Part shown: in pieces, positions 1-8,606 of the stretch
Numbering within the stretch: the first letter of the stretch is position 1
Layout: each line of letters starts with the position of its first letter
Assembly: GCA_016222915.1 (NCBI GenBank)
Contig: JACRQA010000018.1
Location: 1-33,837, forward strand
From: Nitrospirota bacterium
GTDB lineage: Bacteria; Nitrospirota; Thermodesulfovibrionia; UBA6902
Direction of reading: 5' to 3'
Length of the DNA: 33,837 bases
Notes under the pieces: model-generated
What the model saw: the letters and a program-made list of their open reading frames with translations, nothing else
What the model was told of the DNA's origin: nothing
Database searches by the model: none
Made by a program: the position numbers and the translations under genes

Positions 1-117
1 CCTGCGGAGAAATATCAGCCTCATCAAAAGTCATACAGCTACAATGATCTCTTAAAGGCGGTTGAAGCAGACCTCGAAGATATGATGGAAGAGATGAGAG
101 GAAAGATCAGAAGGTAA
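1..117 (+). CDS. C-terminal fragment of an unidentified protein (5' truncated by window edge)
   Basis: Frame 1 is open from base 1 to TAA at 115-117: PAEKYQPHQKSYSYNDLLKAVEADLEDMMEEMRGKIRR*. Confidence 0.5.
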   Translation, partial: PAEKYQPHQKSYSYNDLLKAVEADLEDMMEEMRGKIRR

Positions 118-307
118 GAAAAAAAAAAAAAAAAAAAGTAAGTCGCGTGGCTTCAATTATTATTTAACTGAGGACGCCATAAGAAATTATCAGGAGAAGC
201 CTCTTGAGCTGAAGTTGAAGTGGCTTTACATGGGAAATCTTCTGCGAAAAGGATTCAACCCGGAGCTGATCGACCTCCAGAATAAATTTCGCGAAGGGAA
301 AATATAA
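98..307 (+). other. Open coding-like segment without a visible start, running through a 19-nt poly-A tract (KKKKKKSKSRGFNYYLTEDAIRNYQEKPLELKLKWLYMGNLLRKGFNPELIDLQNKFREGKI*)
   Basis: Frame 2 is open from 98 to TAA at 305-307 with protein-like composition and ends 4 nt before the 308 start codon, but has no ATG/GTG/TTG before the A tract. Confidence 0.4.
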
Positions 308-1162
308 ATGAATAAGCGGCGTTTCTTCTTTCTGACTTTATTAATGTTATTGGTCCCCTCGCTGTCTTGGGCCCAGGCGCAAACTGATACTGCGCCTCCG
401 AAGGACGGCCGGATAGAGGTCATTGGCGAGGGCGAACACCCTCAGGGTGAAGATTCCCTGCCTGCGCAGTGCAAGTCCACTGCCAGGAACAATGCCATGC
501 GCAATGCCCTGGAGCAGGCAGTAGGCGTGGAGGTACGCGGTTCAAGCGTCATCTATAACAGCGACCTGATAAGCGACCTGGTCAGGACCGCCACCAAGGG
601 GCTTATTGTAGACTACAAGGTCCTTGAAGAAGGCCCGAAGTTGAAAGACGGCCAGGTCACGTATTATTGCAAACTCAAGGCCAATGTTAAACCGATCAGC
701 GCTGAAAAGAGGGGCAGCTTCGGCATTCTCAAGATGAAGGTCTACAGGCCTGACAAAAAATCCGCAATGGCGGCGCCGGTATTCCAGGACAACGACGAGA
801 TACAGGTCAGCGTCAGCGTTAATGAAGATTCATACATAAACATATTCAGCGTTGGCCAGGACGGAGCAGTGTCAAAGCTTTTCCCTAACCAGCACGTCAG
901 GGTGGAAGTCCTTCCTGCGCGCAAGGAATTTATTTTCCCTGATGATACATACAGGATGCTCGGCCTGAAATTGAGGGTGACTACGCCAAAAAAACTCAGC
1001 CGTGCAGTGGAATCGGTGCTTATAATTGCCTCAAAGGAGAAAGTCGATCTGCTTTCCGGTAATGTTCACGAGCCCATGATAACCGATCTGATGAAAGAGC
1101 TTTCCGAAATCGATCCGTCTTTATGGACTGACAAGACTGTAGGGTATGAGGTGAGGAAGTAG
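308..1162 (+). CDS. Secreted FlgT-N-like/DUF4384 domain protein
   Basis: 284-aa ORF; signal peptide MNKRRFFFLTLLMLLVPSLSWAQA; 'ARNNAMRNALEQAVGVEV' FlgT-N/LPP20-like segment; 'VSVNEDSYINIFSVGQDGAVSKLFPN' is DUF4384-like. Confidence 0.75.
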   Translation: MNKRRFFFLTLLMLLVPSLSWAQAQTDTAPPKDGRIEVIGEGEHPQGEDSLPAQCKSTARNNAMRNALEQAVGVEVRGSSVIYNSDLISDLVRTATKGLIVDYKVLEEGPKLKDGQVTYYCKLKANVKPISAEKRGSFGILKMKVYRPDKKSAMAAPVFQDNDEIQVSVSVNEDSYINIFSVGQDGAVSKLFPNQHVRVEVLPARKEFIFPDDTYRMLGLKLRVTTPKKLSRAVESVLIIASKEKVDLLSGNVHEPMITDLMKELSEIDPSLWTDKTVGYEVRK

Positions 1163-1196
1163 CCTCTGAAATCTTTATACTATCGAGGAACAATAA

Positions 1197-1418
1197 ATGA
1201 AATGTAGGTCAAAACTTATTATCGGCCTTGTAATCGGCGCGCTGCTCGGACTCTGGTTAGGTGTCAACATCGGCAGGGAACGCCCCCTTTACAGCAATCC
1301 TTTCAAGAAAGAAAGCCTCCATGAAAGATTTAAGAAAGCAGGCAGGGGGTTTTTTAACTCGGCAGGTGATGCGATAAAAGAAAGCGCTGACGACTTGCGC
1401 GATAAATTCAAAGAATGA
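1197..1418 (+). CDS. Small single-TM hypothetical protein
   Basis: 73-aa ORF with N-terminal TM (LIIGLVIGALLGLWLGVNIG) and a charged amphipathic tail. Confidence 0.6.
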   Translation: MKCRSKLIIGLVIGALLGLWLGVNIGRERPLYSNPFKKESLHERFKKAGRGFFNSAGDAIKESADDLRDKFKE

Positions 1419-1558
1419 ATCGTATCTGAGTTCAGGCATGCCGTCTGTTTTTTAACGACCTTTTGTTACACTTTAATTCTTTCAGTGCTTTGATGTAAAA
1501 TTAACGTCGGCTTAGCTGAAGTCAAACGCCGATTACCGAACGGGGAAATATTTTTTTT

Positions 1559-2479
1559 ATGATTAATGTAGGAGTTATCGGAGTAGGATCAATCGGGGTG
1601 CATCATGCAAGGATATACTCCGGACTGGAAGATGTGCATCTTGCCGGGATCGTCGATGCGGATGCCGCGCGGGCGCGGGAAATCGCGGAGAAATATCATT
1701 GTAAAGTGTTCAGCGGTTATCAGGAGCTTATAGACTCCGTTGACGCCGTCAGTATTGCGGTCCCTACTACTTTGCATTTTGATATTGCTATGGCCTGCCT
1801 GAAAAATAACAGGCACATACTAGTTGAAAAACCCGTCACCACCACACTCGATGAGGCTGACAGGCTTATTGAGGAAGCGGACAGGAGAAACCTGACATTC
1901 CAGGTCGGCCATCTGGAAAGGTTCAACGCAGGAGTCTCCATGATAAGCGCTATGGTGAACAAGCCGCAATTCATCGAGTCCCAGCGTCTCTCTCCGTTTT
2001 TGGGCAGGGGGACGGATGTGGATGTGACGCTTGACTTAATGATACATGACATAGATATAATACTTAGCCTTGTGGATTCCGAGATAGCCGATATCCGGGC
2101 AACCGGAGCCAAGGTCCTTACGGATAATATAGACATTGCTCACGCGTGGATAGAGTTTGAAAACGGCTGCATTGCCGAAGCGGTCTCAAGCCGGATAGCC
2201 GACGGCAAAAAAAGGGAGCTTAAGGTCTTCCAGCATAATTCCTACCTTAACCTGGATTACCAGAAGCAGGAAGTGTCCTGTTACATAAAACAAAACGGAA
2301 ATGTGGAAAAGGAGACAAGAAACCCGGAGGTCAAAGAGCCGTTAAAGGAGCAGCTTAACTCCTTTATTGAATGTATCAGGGACCGTTCGCAGCCGCTGGT
2401 CTCAGGCCGGGAAGGGAAAGAGGCCCTGAAGGTGGTGCTGAAAATATCAGGGCTGGTCAACCGCGGGTTTGCAATCTAA
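1559..2479 (+). CDS. Gfo/Idh/MocA family NAD(P)-dependent oxidoreductase (GnnA/WbpB-like sugar dehydrogenase)
   Basis: 306 aa; N-terminal Rossmann VGVIGVGSIGVHHARIY, EKP motif (LVEKPVTTTLDEAD), GHLERFNAG, DLMIHDIDIILSL. Confidence 0.9.
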   Translation: MINVGVIGVGSIGVHHARIYSGLEDVHLAGIVDADAARAREIAEKYHCKVFSGYQELIDSVDAVSIAVPTTLHFDIAMACLKNNRHILVEKPVTTTLDEADRLIEEADRRNLTFQVGHLERFNAGVSMISAMVNKPQFIESQRLSPFLGRGTDVDVTLDLMIHDIDIILSLVDSEIADIRATGAKVLTDNIDIAHAWIEFENGCIAEAVSSRIADGKKRELKVFQHNSYLNLDYQKQEVSCYIKQNGNVEKETRNPEVKEPLKEQLNSFIECIRDRSQPLVSGREGKEALKVVLKISGLVNRGFAI

Positions 2480-2487
2480 ACAAAGAT

Positions 2488-3612
2488 ATGTCAAAAATAA
2501 CAATCAACACAAAGACAATCCCCATGCTCGATCTCAAGGCGCAGCATGGGCCGCTCAATGAGGAAATAAAGTCCGCATTAAAAGATATATTGGACAGCAG
2601 CCGCTTTATCCTGGGGCCGAATGTATCTTCATTTGAAAAGGAAGTCGCGTCATATCATAACGTCTCCGGAGCAGTCGGCCTTGGTTCCGGCACGGATGCG
2701 CTGTACCTGTCGCTAAGGGCGCTTGATATAAAAGAAGGCGATGAAGTAATTACGACCCCCTTTACTTTTTTTGCAACAGCCGAGGCAATCACCTATGTAG
2801 GCGCGACCCCGGTTTTTGTTGATATAGACCGGCAGACCCTGAATATCGATCCTTCAAAAATAGAAGAGAAAGTGACGTCAAAAACCAGGGCCATTATTGT
2901 CGTACATCTGTTTGGCCAGCCTGCGGACATGGATGAGATAATGTCTATAGCCGGTAAACACGGGCTGAAAGTTGTCGAAGACTCAGCCCAGGCCTTTGGG
3001 GCGAAGTATAAAGGGCGTCCTGTAGGAAGTATCGGAGACGCGGGGTGCTTCAGTTTTTATCCGAGTAAAAACCTGGGCGCTTACGGTGACGGCGGCATGC
3101 TGATTACCGACAAACCGGAAATATCAGAGAAGGTAAAACTGTTAAGAAATCATGGGACCACAGGGCCGTATCAGCATAGCTTCATTGGATATAACAGCAG
3201 GCTTGATGAGATACAGGCGGCGATATTGAGAATAAAATTAAGACACCTTGATACGTATAATCAAAAGAGACGCGACATCGCATCGCTCTATACTTCCATG
3301 CTGGGCGGCGCTGTACAATGTCCTGTAGAAAAACAGGACATTGTACATGTTTACCACCAGTATACATTCAGGACTAATAGAAGGGCCGAGGTTGAAAAGG
3401 ACCTTCACGACAACCATGTATCTGCGGTCGTATACTATCCCATTCCTCTTCATCTGCAGGTAGCGTTCAAATATCTTGGCTACAGGGAAGGTGCTCTGCC
3501 GGAAGCCGAGGCAGCAGCCAGGGAAGTGCTGTCTATCCCCATTTACCCTGAATTGGAACCGGAAGATGCCCGGATGATAGCGGGAGTTATTTTAAAGACG
3601 CTTAAGAAGTAG
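2488..3612 (+). CDS. DegT/DnrJ/EryC1/StrS family PLP-dependent aminotransferase
   Basis: MLDLKAQHGPLNEEIKSAL, GSGTDALYLSLRAL, EDSAQAFGAKYKGRPVGSIGDAGCFSFYPSKNLGAYGDGGM (Lys-PLP motif). Start taken at ATG 2488 (MSKITIN) rather than the overlapping ORF start at 2371. Confidence 0.93.
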   Translation: MSKITINTKTIPMLDLKAQHGPLNEEIKSALKDILDSSRFILGPNVSSFEKEVASYHNVSGAVGLGSGTDALYLSLRALDIKEGDEVITTPFTFFATAEAITYVGATPVFVDIDRQTLNIDPSKIEEKVTSKTRAIIVVHLFGQPADMDEIMSIAGKHGLKVVEDSAQAFGAKYKGRPVGSIGDAGCFSFYPSKNLGAYGDGGMLITDKPEISEKVKLLRNHGTTGPYQHSFIGYNSRLDEIQAAILRIKLRHLDTYNQKRRDIASLYTSMLGGAVQCPVEKQDIVHVYHQYTFRTNRRAEVEKDLHDNHVSAVVYYPIPLHLQVAFKYLGYREGALPEAEAAAREVLSIPIYPELEPEDARMIAGVILKTLKK

Positions 3613-3638
3613 CCCTTCAGTCCTTATTCTGTAAATCT

Positions 3639-3676
3639 AAAAAAGCGTTGGGAGACATATTGTTTCCCAACGCCTT
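3639..3676 (-). terminator. Intrinsic terminator of the minus-strand mltD gene, possibly bidirectional for the convergent aminotransferase gene
   Basis: GCGTTGGGAGACA (3645-3657) - TAT - TGTTTCCCAACGC (3661-3673), 13-bp stem with one G-U pair; A-run 3639-3644 becomes a U-run after the hairpin on the minus strand. Confidence 0.85.
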
Positions 3677-3701
3677 CTTCATAGTAATTGTGGTGAACGG
3701 T

Positions 3702-5429
3702 CTAGTCCGCTACCAGTATAAACTGCCCTACCTTCAGGTTCGTGGAACGCATCTTGTTTATCTGCTGAAGAGTTTTTGTGTCAGTGTTGAATTTCTTGGC
3801 GATAAGCCAAAGCGTGTCGCCTTTTTTCACGCGGTATTTTCCCCCGGCTGCAGTGACGGCCTTAGACGCATCAGCAACAACCGTACCCCCGCTAAACGGG
3901 ATCCTCAGTTTAGAGCCTGCCCTGAGACGACGCTTACGGTTAATATTATTTGCCTTGGCGATCTTCCGGGTCGTGGTGTTATATTTTTTAGCAATGGAGG
4001 CCAGGGTCTCATTACTTTGTACCATGTGATATACATAAGCGCCACTCGACGGCAAAATATCATCCTGCGACGTTGCCCACTGTTGAATCCCATCCATACA
4101 GGCAAGGAACGCGTCCTTTTTCCCGGACGGGACCTTAAGGGAGTACTGGGTAGGCGGGGTTATCTGCAAACGAAGTTCCGGATTTAATGCCGTGAGCTCT
4201 TCTAGTGTCACCCCCAATGACTCCGCCACTGTTTTCAGGTGGACCTGTTTTTGAATACTTACCGTTTCATAAGAGACAGGCTGATCGATCTCATCGAGAC
4301 TAAAGCCGTATTTTGCAGGGTCCTTTATGATGTGAAGTGTGGCAAGAAACCTCGGGACATAGCGCGCTGTCTCGCGGGGAAGCAGGCTGTACAGGTCCCA
4401 GAAATTGTCAAGATAATTTATCTTCTGTTTGCTTATCCTCCGTAAGACCGCGCCTTCACCGCAGTTATACGCGGCCAGAACAGTGGTCCAGTCACCGAAC
4501 ATCTGGTGAAGCTCTTTTAAATAAGCTATGGCAGCGGCAGTCGCTTTTTCAGGGTCCATCCTTTCGTCTATCCAGGCGTCCCTCTTTAAACCAAACTTAT
4601 AACCTGTAGAGGGGATGAACTGCCAGATGCCGAGCGCGCGCGCGGGTGACAGCGCTTTTACTTTAAACCAGCTTTCAATATGCGGCATCCACGCAAGTTC
4701 TTCCGGCAGTCCCGCCTCCCTGAGAGAGGCCTTGATCTTGTTGATGTACAGACCGGAACGCTTGTATGATTCTATAAAGAACCCGCGCTCATATCCCTGG
4801 AATGATTTGATCTCCATTTCCACGTGTTCGTTCATGGTCAGGGGGATTTCACGGTGATTGCCGTTGACGGCTTTATACCTTGAAGCATAAATCTCAAGAA
4901 TGCGCTTTGCGGTCATGAAACGCAGGTCTTCCTGCTGCTGTATCAGGTCAGGCCTGCTTTCGGTATCAACTCTCAGGACCAGCTCATAAGCCCGGTCCAG
5001 GGTCTCGATTGCCTTTTCAAGATTACCGTCGGCCCAGAATTCCTGAGATGCATTAACAAAATCGAGGGCCGTGTCGAGGAGTTCCTCGGCATTCGCTTCA
5101 TTCTCAGGATTTTCTTCGGCCTCTTCCGTGTCGGTTGCCGCAGCTTCAACATTGTCTACAATCTGGGCGCCTTGGAGTTTATCGTCGTTGATCGCAGGAA
5201 CATTCCCGGCCTCTCTGTCCTTGCAGCCTGCTCCCGGACATTTGACAGGCCCGGCGTTTTCAGCTGTGATCTCCGTTAAGGTGTCATTATTATCAACAAC
5301 AATGGCCGGGGGGATTATCTTGGGCAGCTTAATACCCTCATTAGTCCGGACCTGGGTGTTACTGACGCTGCAGCTAAAAGTCAAAAGAAGCGCAGGTAAG
5401 GCTATATATCTAATCCAATAAGTTCTCAT
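3702..5429 (-). CDS. mltD: MltD-like membrane-bound lytic transglycosylase with SLT domain and C-terminal LysM repeats
   Basis: 575 aa; SLT segment LPEELAWMPHIESWFKVKALSPARALGIWQFIPSTGYKFGL...AAYNCGEGAVLRRI; LysM repeats YHMVQSNETLASIAKKYNTT... and YRVKKGDTLWLIAKKFNTD...; RBS AGGAGG upstream. Confidence 0.92.
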   Translation of the reverse strand: MRTYWIRYIALPALLLTFSCSVSNTQVRTNEGIKLPKIIPPAIVVDNNDTLTEITAENAGPVKCPGAGCKDREAGNVPAINDDKLQGAQIVDNVEAAATDTEEAEENPENEANAEELLDTALDFVNASQEFWADGNLEKAIETLDRAYELVLRVDTESRPDLIQQQEDLRFMTAKRILEIYASRYKAVNGNHREIPLTMNEHVEMEIKSFQGYERGFFIESYKRSGLYINKIKASLREAGLPEELAWMPHIESWFKVKALSPARALGIWQFIPSTGYKFGLKRDAWIDERMDPEKATAAAIAYLKELHQMFGDWTTVLAAYNCGEGAVLRRISKQKINYLDNFWDLYSLLPRETARYVPRFLATLHIIKDPAKYGFSLDEIDQPVSYETVSIQKQVHLKTVAESLGVTLEELTALNPELRLQITPPTQYSLKVPSGKKDAFLACMDGIQQWATSQDDILPSSGAYVYHMVQSNETLASIAKKYNTTTRKIAKANNINRKRRLRAGSKLRIPFSGGTVVADASKAVTAAGGKYRVKKGDTLWLIAKKFNTDTKTLQQINKMRSTNLKVGQFILVAD

Positions 5430-5848
5430 TCAAGCAACCTCCTTGTTTTGCAAATTCGTGTTCCTGTTTAAATCTGAATTTGTTATTGTACTCCAGCAGG
5501 AAAACATGGATACGGCCTTCCTTTCGGAAAAGAATTGCAAAAACTTACTCCATTTTACCTATCTGCATGATAATATGCAAATATAAAGTTACTGCAAGAT
5601 CCATTCCATTTGCTCATGAATTCTACTTTAATATAAACGAATGAATAACGCTGTGTTACAAATACCATAGTTATGATTTTCATGTCATTACACTGACTAA
5701 TGTCAGAATATTGTATGAAACCATGAGGTATGATTTAAGTCTGAATGTCATACCGGTTGGCTAACGGTTTAACTCCAACCTCTCAACTTATAATCCATAT
5801 TCCCCCGCTGTTTACTTAACACCATGTTTTTTATAAAATAGACGGGTC

Positions 5849-6631
5849 ATGAATACCCTGAAAGGCAAAGTCGTTCTAATAACCGGTAGTTCGAGAGGCA
5901 TCGGGCGGGCCATCGCAAAAAAATGCGCTGTTGCCGGCGCAGATATTGTCGTCAACTTCCGGAAATCAGGCGGCTCGTCCCAGGCACAGGCAGAAGAGCT
6001 TTGCAGGGAGATTGAGCAAATGGGAAGCAGGGTCCTGATGGTACATGCCGATATTTCTGATAGAGATTCAGTAAAAGGCATGCTTGGCGAAGTAAACGAA
6101 AAAATGGGGAAACTGGATTACCTGATACTGAATGCTGCAAAGGCCCCTTTTAAGCCGCTTGAGAAATTATTTGAAAGGGAATTGAGACAATTGGTGGACA
6201 CTAATTACATAGGCAACATATTCTGCATTCAGGCAGCGCTGCCCATGCTCGAAAAAACCGGGGGGAAGATAATATTCATATCCAGCCTTGGAAGCCGGTT
6301 TTATAACCAGTCATATCCTCTCGGAAGCATGAAGGCTGCAATGGAGTCCGTCATAAGAGATTGCTCGGAAAGCCTGCGCACAAAAAATATTTCCGTAAAT
6401 GCGGTCTGCGGGGGAATAGTTAAGACCGATTCCTTCAAGGTGCTGCGTCAATTCTGGGACAATATAGATTTGCTTCCCTCAGGACTTTATGTCGAGCCGG
6501 AAGAAATAGCGGATGTTGTTCTTTTCCTGTGCAGCGAAGCCAGCAGGGGAATAACCGGACAGACCATTGTTGTGGACAGGGGACTGAGCAACGCAATATG
6601 CAGAATGCCGGACAAAGAACCTCGTCAATGA
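5849..6631 (+). CDS. FabL-like SDR family oxidoreductase / putative enoyl-ACP reductase
   Basis: 260 aa; VLITGSSRGIGRAIA nucleotide-binding motif, NAAKAP, SSLGS, NAVCGGIVKTDSFK, GQTIVVDRG resemble Bacillus FabL (family recalled, not aligned). Confidence 0.82.
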   Translation: MNTLKGKVVLITGSSRGIGRAIAKKCAVAGADIVVNFRKSGGSSQAQAEELCREIEQMGSRVLMVHADISDRDSVKGMLGEVNEKMGKLDYLILNAAKAPFKPLEKLFERELRQLVDTNYIGNIFCIQAALPMLEKTGGKIIFISSLGSRFYNQSYPLGSMKAAMESVIRDCSESLRTKNISVNAVCGGIVKTDSFKVLRQFWDNIDLLPSGLYVEPEEIADVVLFLCSEASRGITGQTIVVDRGLSNAICRMPDKEPRQ

Positions 6632-6701
6632 TATCGAGTTGTTGAATCACTTGAAAATAAGATACTAATAAATAAAGTCAGTCGGAACTTAAGGAGGCGC
6701 A

Positions 6702-7265
6702 ATGAGTCAAAACCTGATTACTGAAGCAAACGTGTTTGAAGAACTAAAGAAAGCCATAGTTGAGACATTGAGAGTCGATGAAAGCTCGATTAAGCTGGAG
6801 AGCTCCCTGATAAACGACCTTGGGGCCGAGTCACTTGATTTCCTTGACATAAACTATAGGCTGGAGCAGGCCTTTGGGATGAAAATGGCCCGCCACTTTG
6901 TCCTTGAACATATTGAGGAAATGTTCGGTGAAGGCACTGCCATAGACGAGGACGGCCGGCTGACCGAAAAGGCGATTGAATTATTGAAGATCCGTTTCGG
7001 CAATAACGTGCCTGAGCTGCAGTCCGGCATGGATATGGATGAAATCCCTGCTATGGTCACCGTTCAGTCTATGGTCCAGGGGGTCATGGATATCCTTAAC
7101 AGCCTTCCTGAGAAATGTTCAAGCTGCGGCAATTCAGCGTGGCAATCTGAAGACGGAGTCAAAATCAAATGCGGCTCCTGCGGAGAAGGCGCGACTTTCA
7201 CCAACGGTGATGATTTAATCAAGGCCTGGCTGACTAAGGTCCAGGAGGAAAAGAACATCTTCTGA
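6702..7265 (+). CDS. Acyl carrier protein-like protein with C-terminal zinc-ribbon extension
   Basis: 187 aa; phosphopantetheine site DLGAES*LDFLDINYRLEQAFG (Ser44 at 6831-6833); C-terminal CSSCGN-(x)n-CGSCGE. RBS AAGGAGG upstream. Confidence 0.85.
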   Translation: MSQNLITEANVFEELKKAIVETLRVDESSIKLESSLINDLGAESLDFLDINYRLEQAFGMKMARHFVLEHIEEMFGEGTAIDEDGRLTEKAIELLKIRFGNNVPELQSGMDMDEIPAMVTVQSMVQGVMDILNSLPEKCSSCGNSAWQSEDGVKIKCGSCGEGATFTNGDDLIKAWLTKVQEEKNIF

Positions 7266-7266
7266 T

Positions 7267-8562
7267 ATGACCACGAAATCTTCCAGGCGAAGGGTGGTGG
7301 TTACCGGGTACGGGATGATCACCACTTCGGGCAAAAATACCGACGAAACCTTTATGAACTGCAGTCAGGGCCTTTCCGGCATTGATTACATCAGGTCTTT
7401 TGATACTACCGGGCTCCCCTGTCAGATAGCCGGTGAAGTCGATAATGCCTGGATCGAAGAATTTGAAAACAGGACGGACCAGAGGTTGAGAAAATTCTCA
7501 TCACGCGGTCTTCGCCTCATGAGAATAGCCGTATCGGAGGCTGCGGAGCGGGCCGGGCTTGATCAGGTCCGGGACCGCGAAAACATCGGCGTCTCGCTCG
7601 GTTCTCACGGGGACAACCCCGATGTAGATGACATAAAGCTGATTCATAAATTCTATGACGGTGACGGCCATTGGGACATGAAGAAGCTGGTAAAGGCCGG
7701 CGGGTATCCGTTCCTGCAATTTTTCAGGAGAAAACCCGATGCTGCGGCCTCCATACTATCTACGACGTTTGATTGCAAAGGCCCCGTCCTCTCCCTCGTT
7801 TCCGCCTGCGCGGCAGGCTCTCAGGCCATCGGCGAGGCGGTGCGGCTGATTGAGGACAAAAAATGCGACGTTATGATTGCGGGGGGCTGTGAGGCCACGA
7901 TAGATTTTACCGGGATGATCGGGTTTATACTGCTGAAGGCGCTTTGCGAAAAATATTCCGAACCTCAAAAGGCATCAAGACCTTTTGACAGAAAGCGCAG
8001 CGGCTTTGTCATGTCGGAAGGGGCCGGCGCCGTGATTTTGGAGGAGCTGGAACATGCCCGCGCGCGCGGCGCGCAGATATTTGGGGAAATAAAGGGCTAC
8101 GGTTCTTCCGCCGACGCTTACCGGATAACCGATACTCACCCTAAAGGGCTGGGCGCTGTAATTGCGATGAAGGCCGCGCTGAATGATGCAGGAATCGGTC
8201 CCGATGAAGTTGATTACATAAACGCCCATGGGACATCGACCGTGCAAAATGACCTGACCGAGACCCGGGCAGTTAAAGAAGTGTTCGGAGAAAGGGCCGG
8301 GGCAGTCCCTGTCAGCTCCAATAAGTCCATGCTGGGTCACGCTATAGCGGCGGCGGGCGCTATTGAATGCATATTGACTCTCGTAGGCATCAGCCGTTCA
8401 ATCATACTACCCACTATAAACTATGAGTCCCGTGATCCCAAATGCGACCTCGATTATGTGCCGAATGAAGCCAGACACAAGGAGCACAGGGTGGCCCTTT
8501 CAAACTCTTTCGGCTTCGGCGGGCAAAACGCTTGTTTGTGCGTCGGCAGGTTTGAAGATTAA
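7267..8562 (+). CDS. Beta-ketoacyl-ACP synthase II-like (FabF family)
   Basis: 431 aa; VVVTGYGMITTSG, active-site VSACAAGSQAIGEA, HGTSTVQNDLTET, SSNKSMLGHAIAAAGAIE, SNSFGFGGQNA; Cys-His-His triad appears intact. Confidence 0.93.
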   Translation: MTTKSSRRRVVVTGYGMITTSGKNTDETFMNCSQGLSGIDYIRSFDTTGLPCQIAGEVDNAWIEEFENRTDQRLRKFSSRGLRLMRIAVSEAAERAGLDQVRDRENIGVSLGSHGDNPDVDDIKLIHKFYDGDGHWDMKKLVKAGGYPFLQFFRRKPDAAASILSTTFDCKGPVLSLVSACAAGSQAIGEAVRLIEDKKCDVMIAGGCEATIDFTGMIGFILLKALCEKYSEPQKASRPFDRKRSGFVMSEGAGAVILEELEHARARGAQIFGEIKGYGSSADAYRITDTHPKGLGAVIAMKAALNDAGIGPDEVDYINAHGTSTVQNDLTETRAVKEVFGERAGAVPVSSNKSMLGHAIAAAGAIECILTLVGISRSIILPTINYESRDPKCDLDYVPNEARHKEHRVALSNSFGFGGQNACLCVGRFED

Positions 8563-8606
8563 GCGGTCCCACTGAAAGGACACTGAAGCTATCCGGAAGG
8601 ATTTAT

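Noticed and set aside
2371-2487. N-terminal extension of the aminotransferase ORF starting at 2371
   Set aside because: Overlaps the oxidoreductase in another frame; the family start matches ATG 2488 right after the upstream stop.
3648-4857. Plus-strand ORFs (3648-4187, 4239-4445, 4337-4609, 4615-4857) over mltD
   Set aside because: Antisense shadows of a well-supported mltD coding frame; no domain features.
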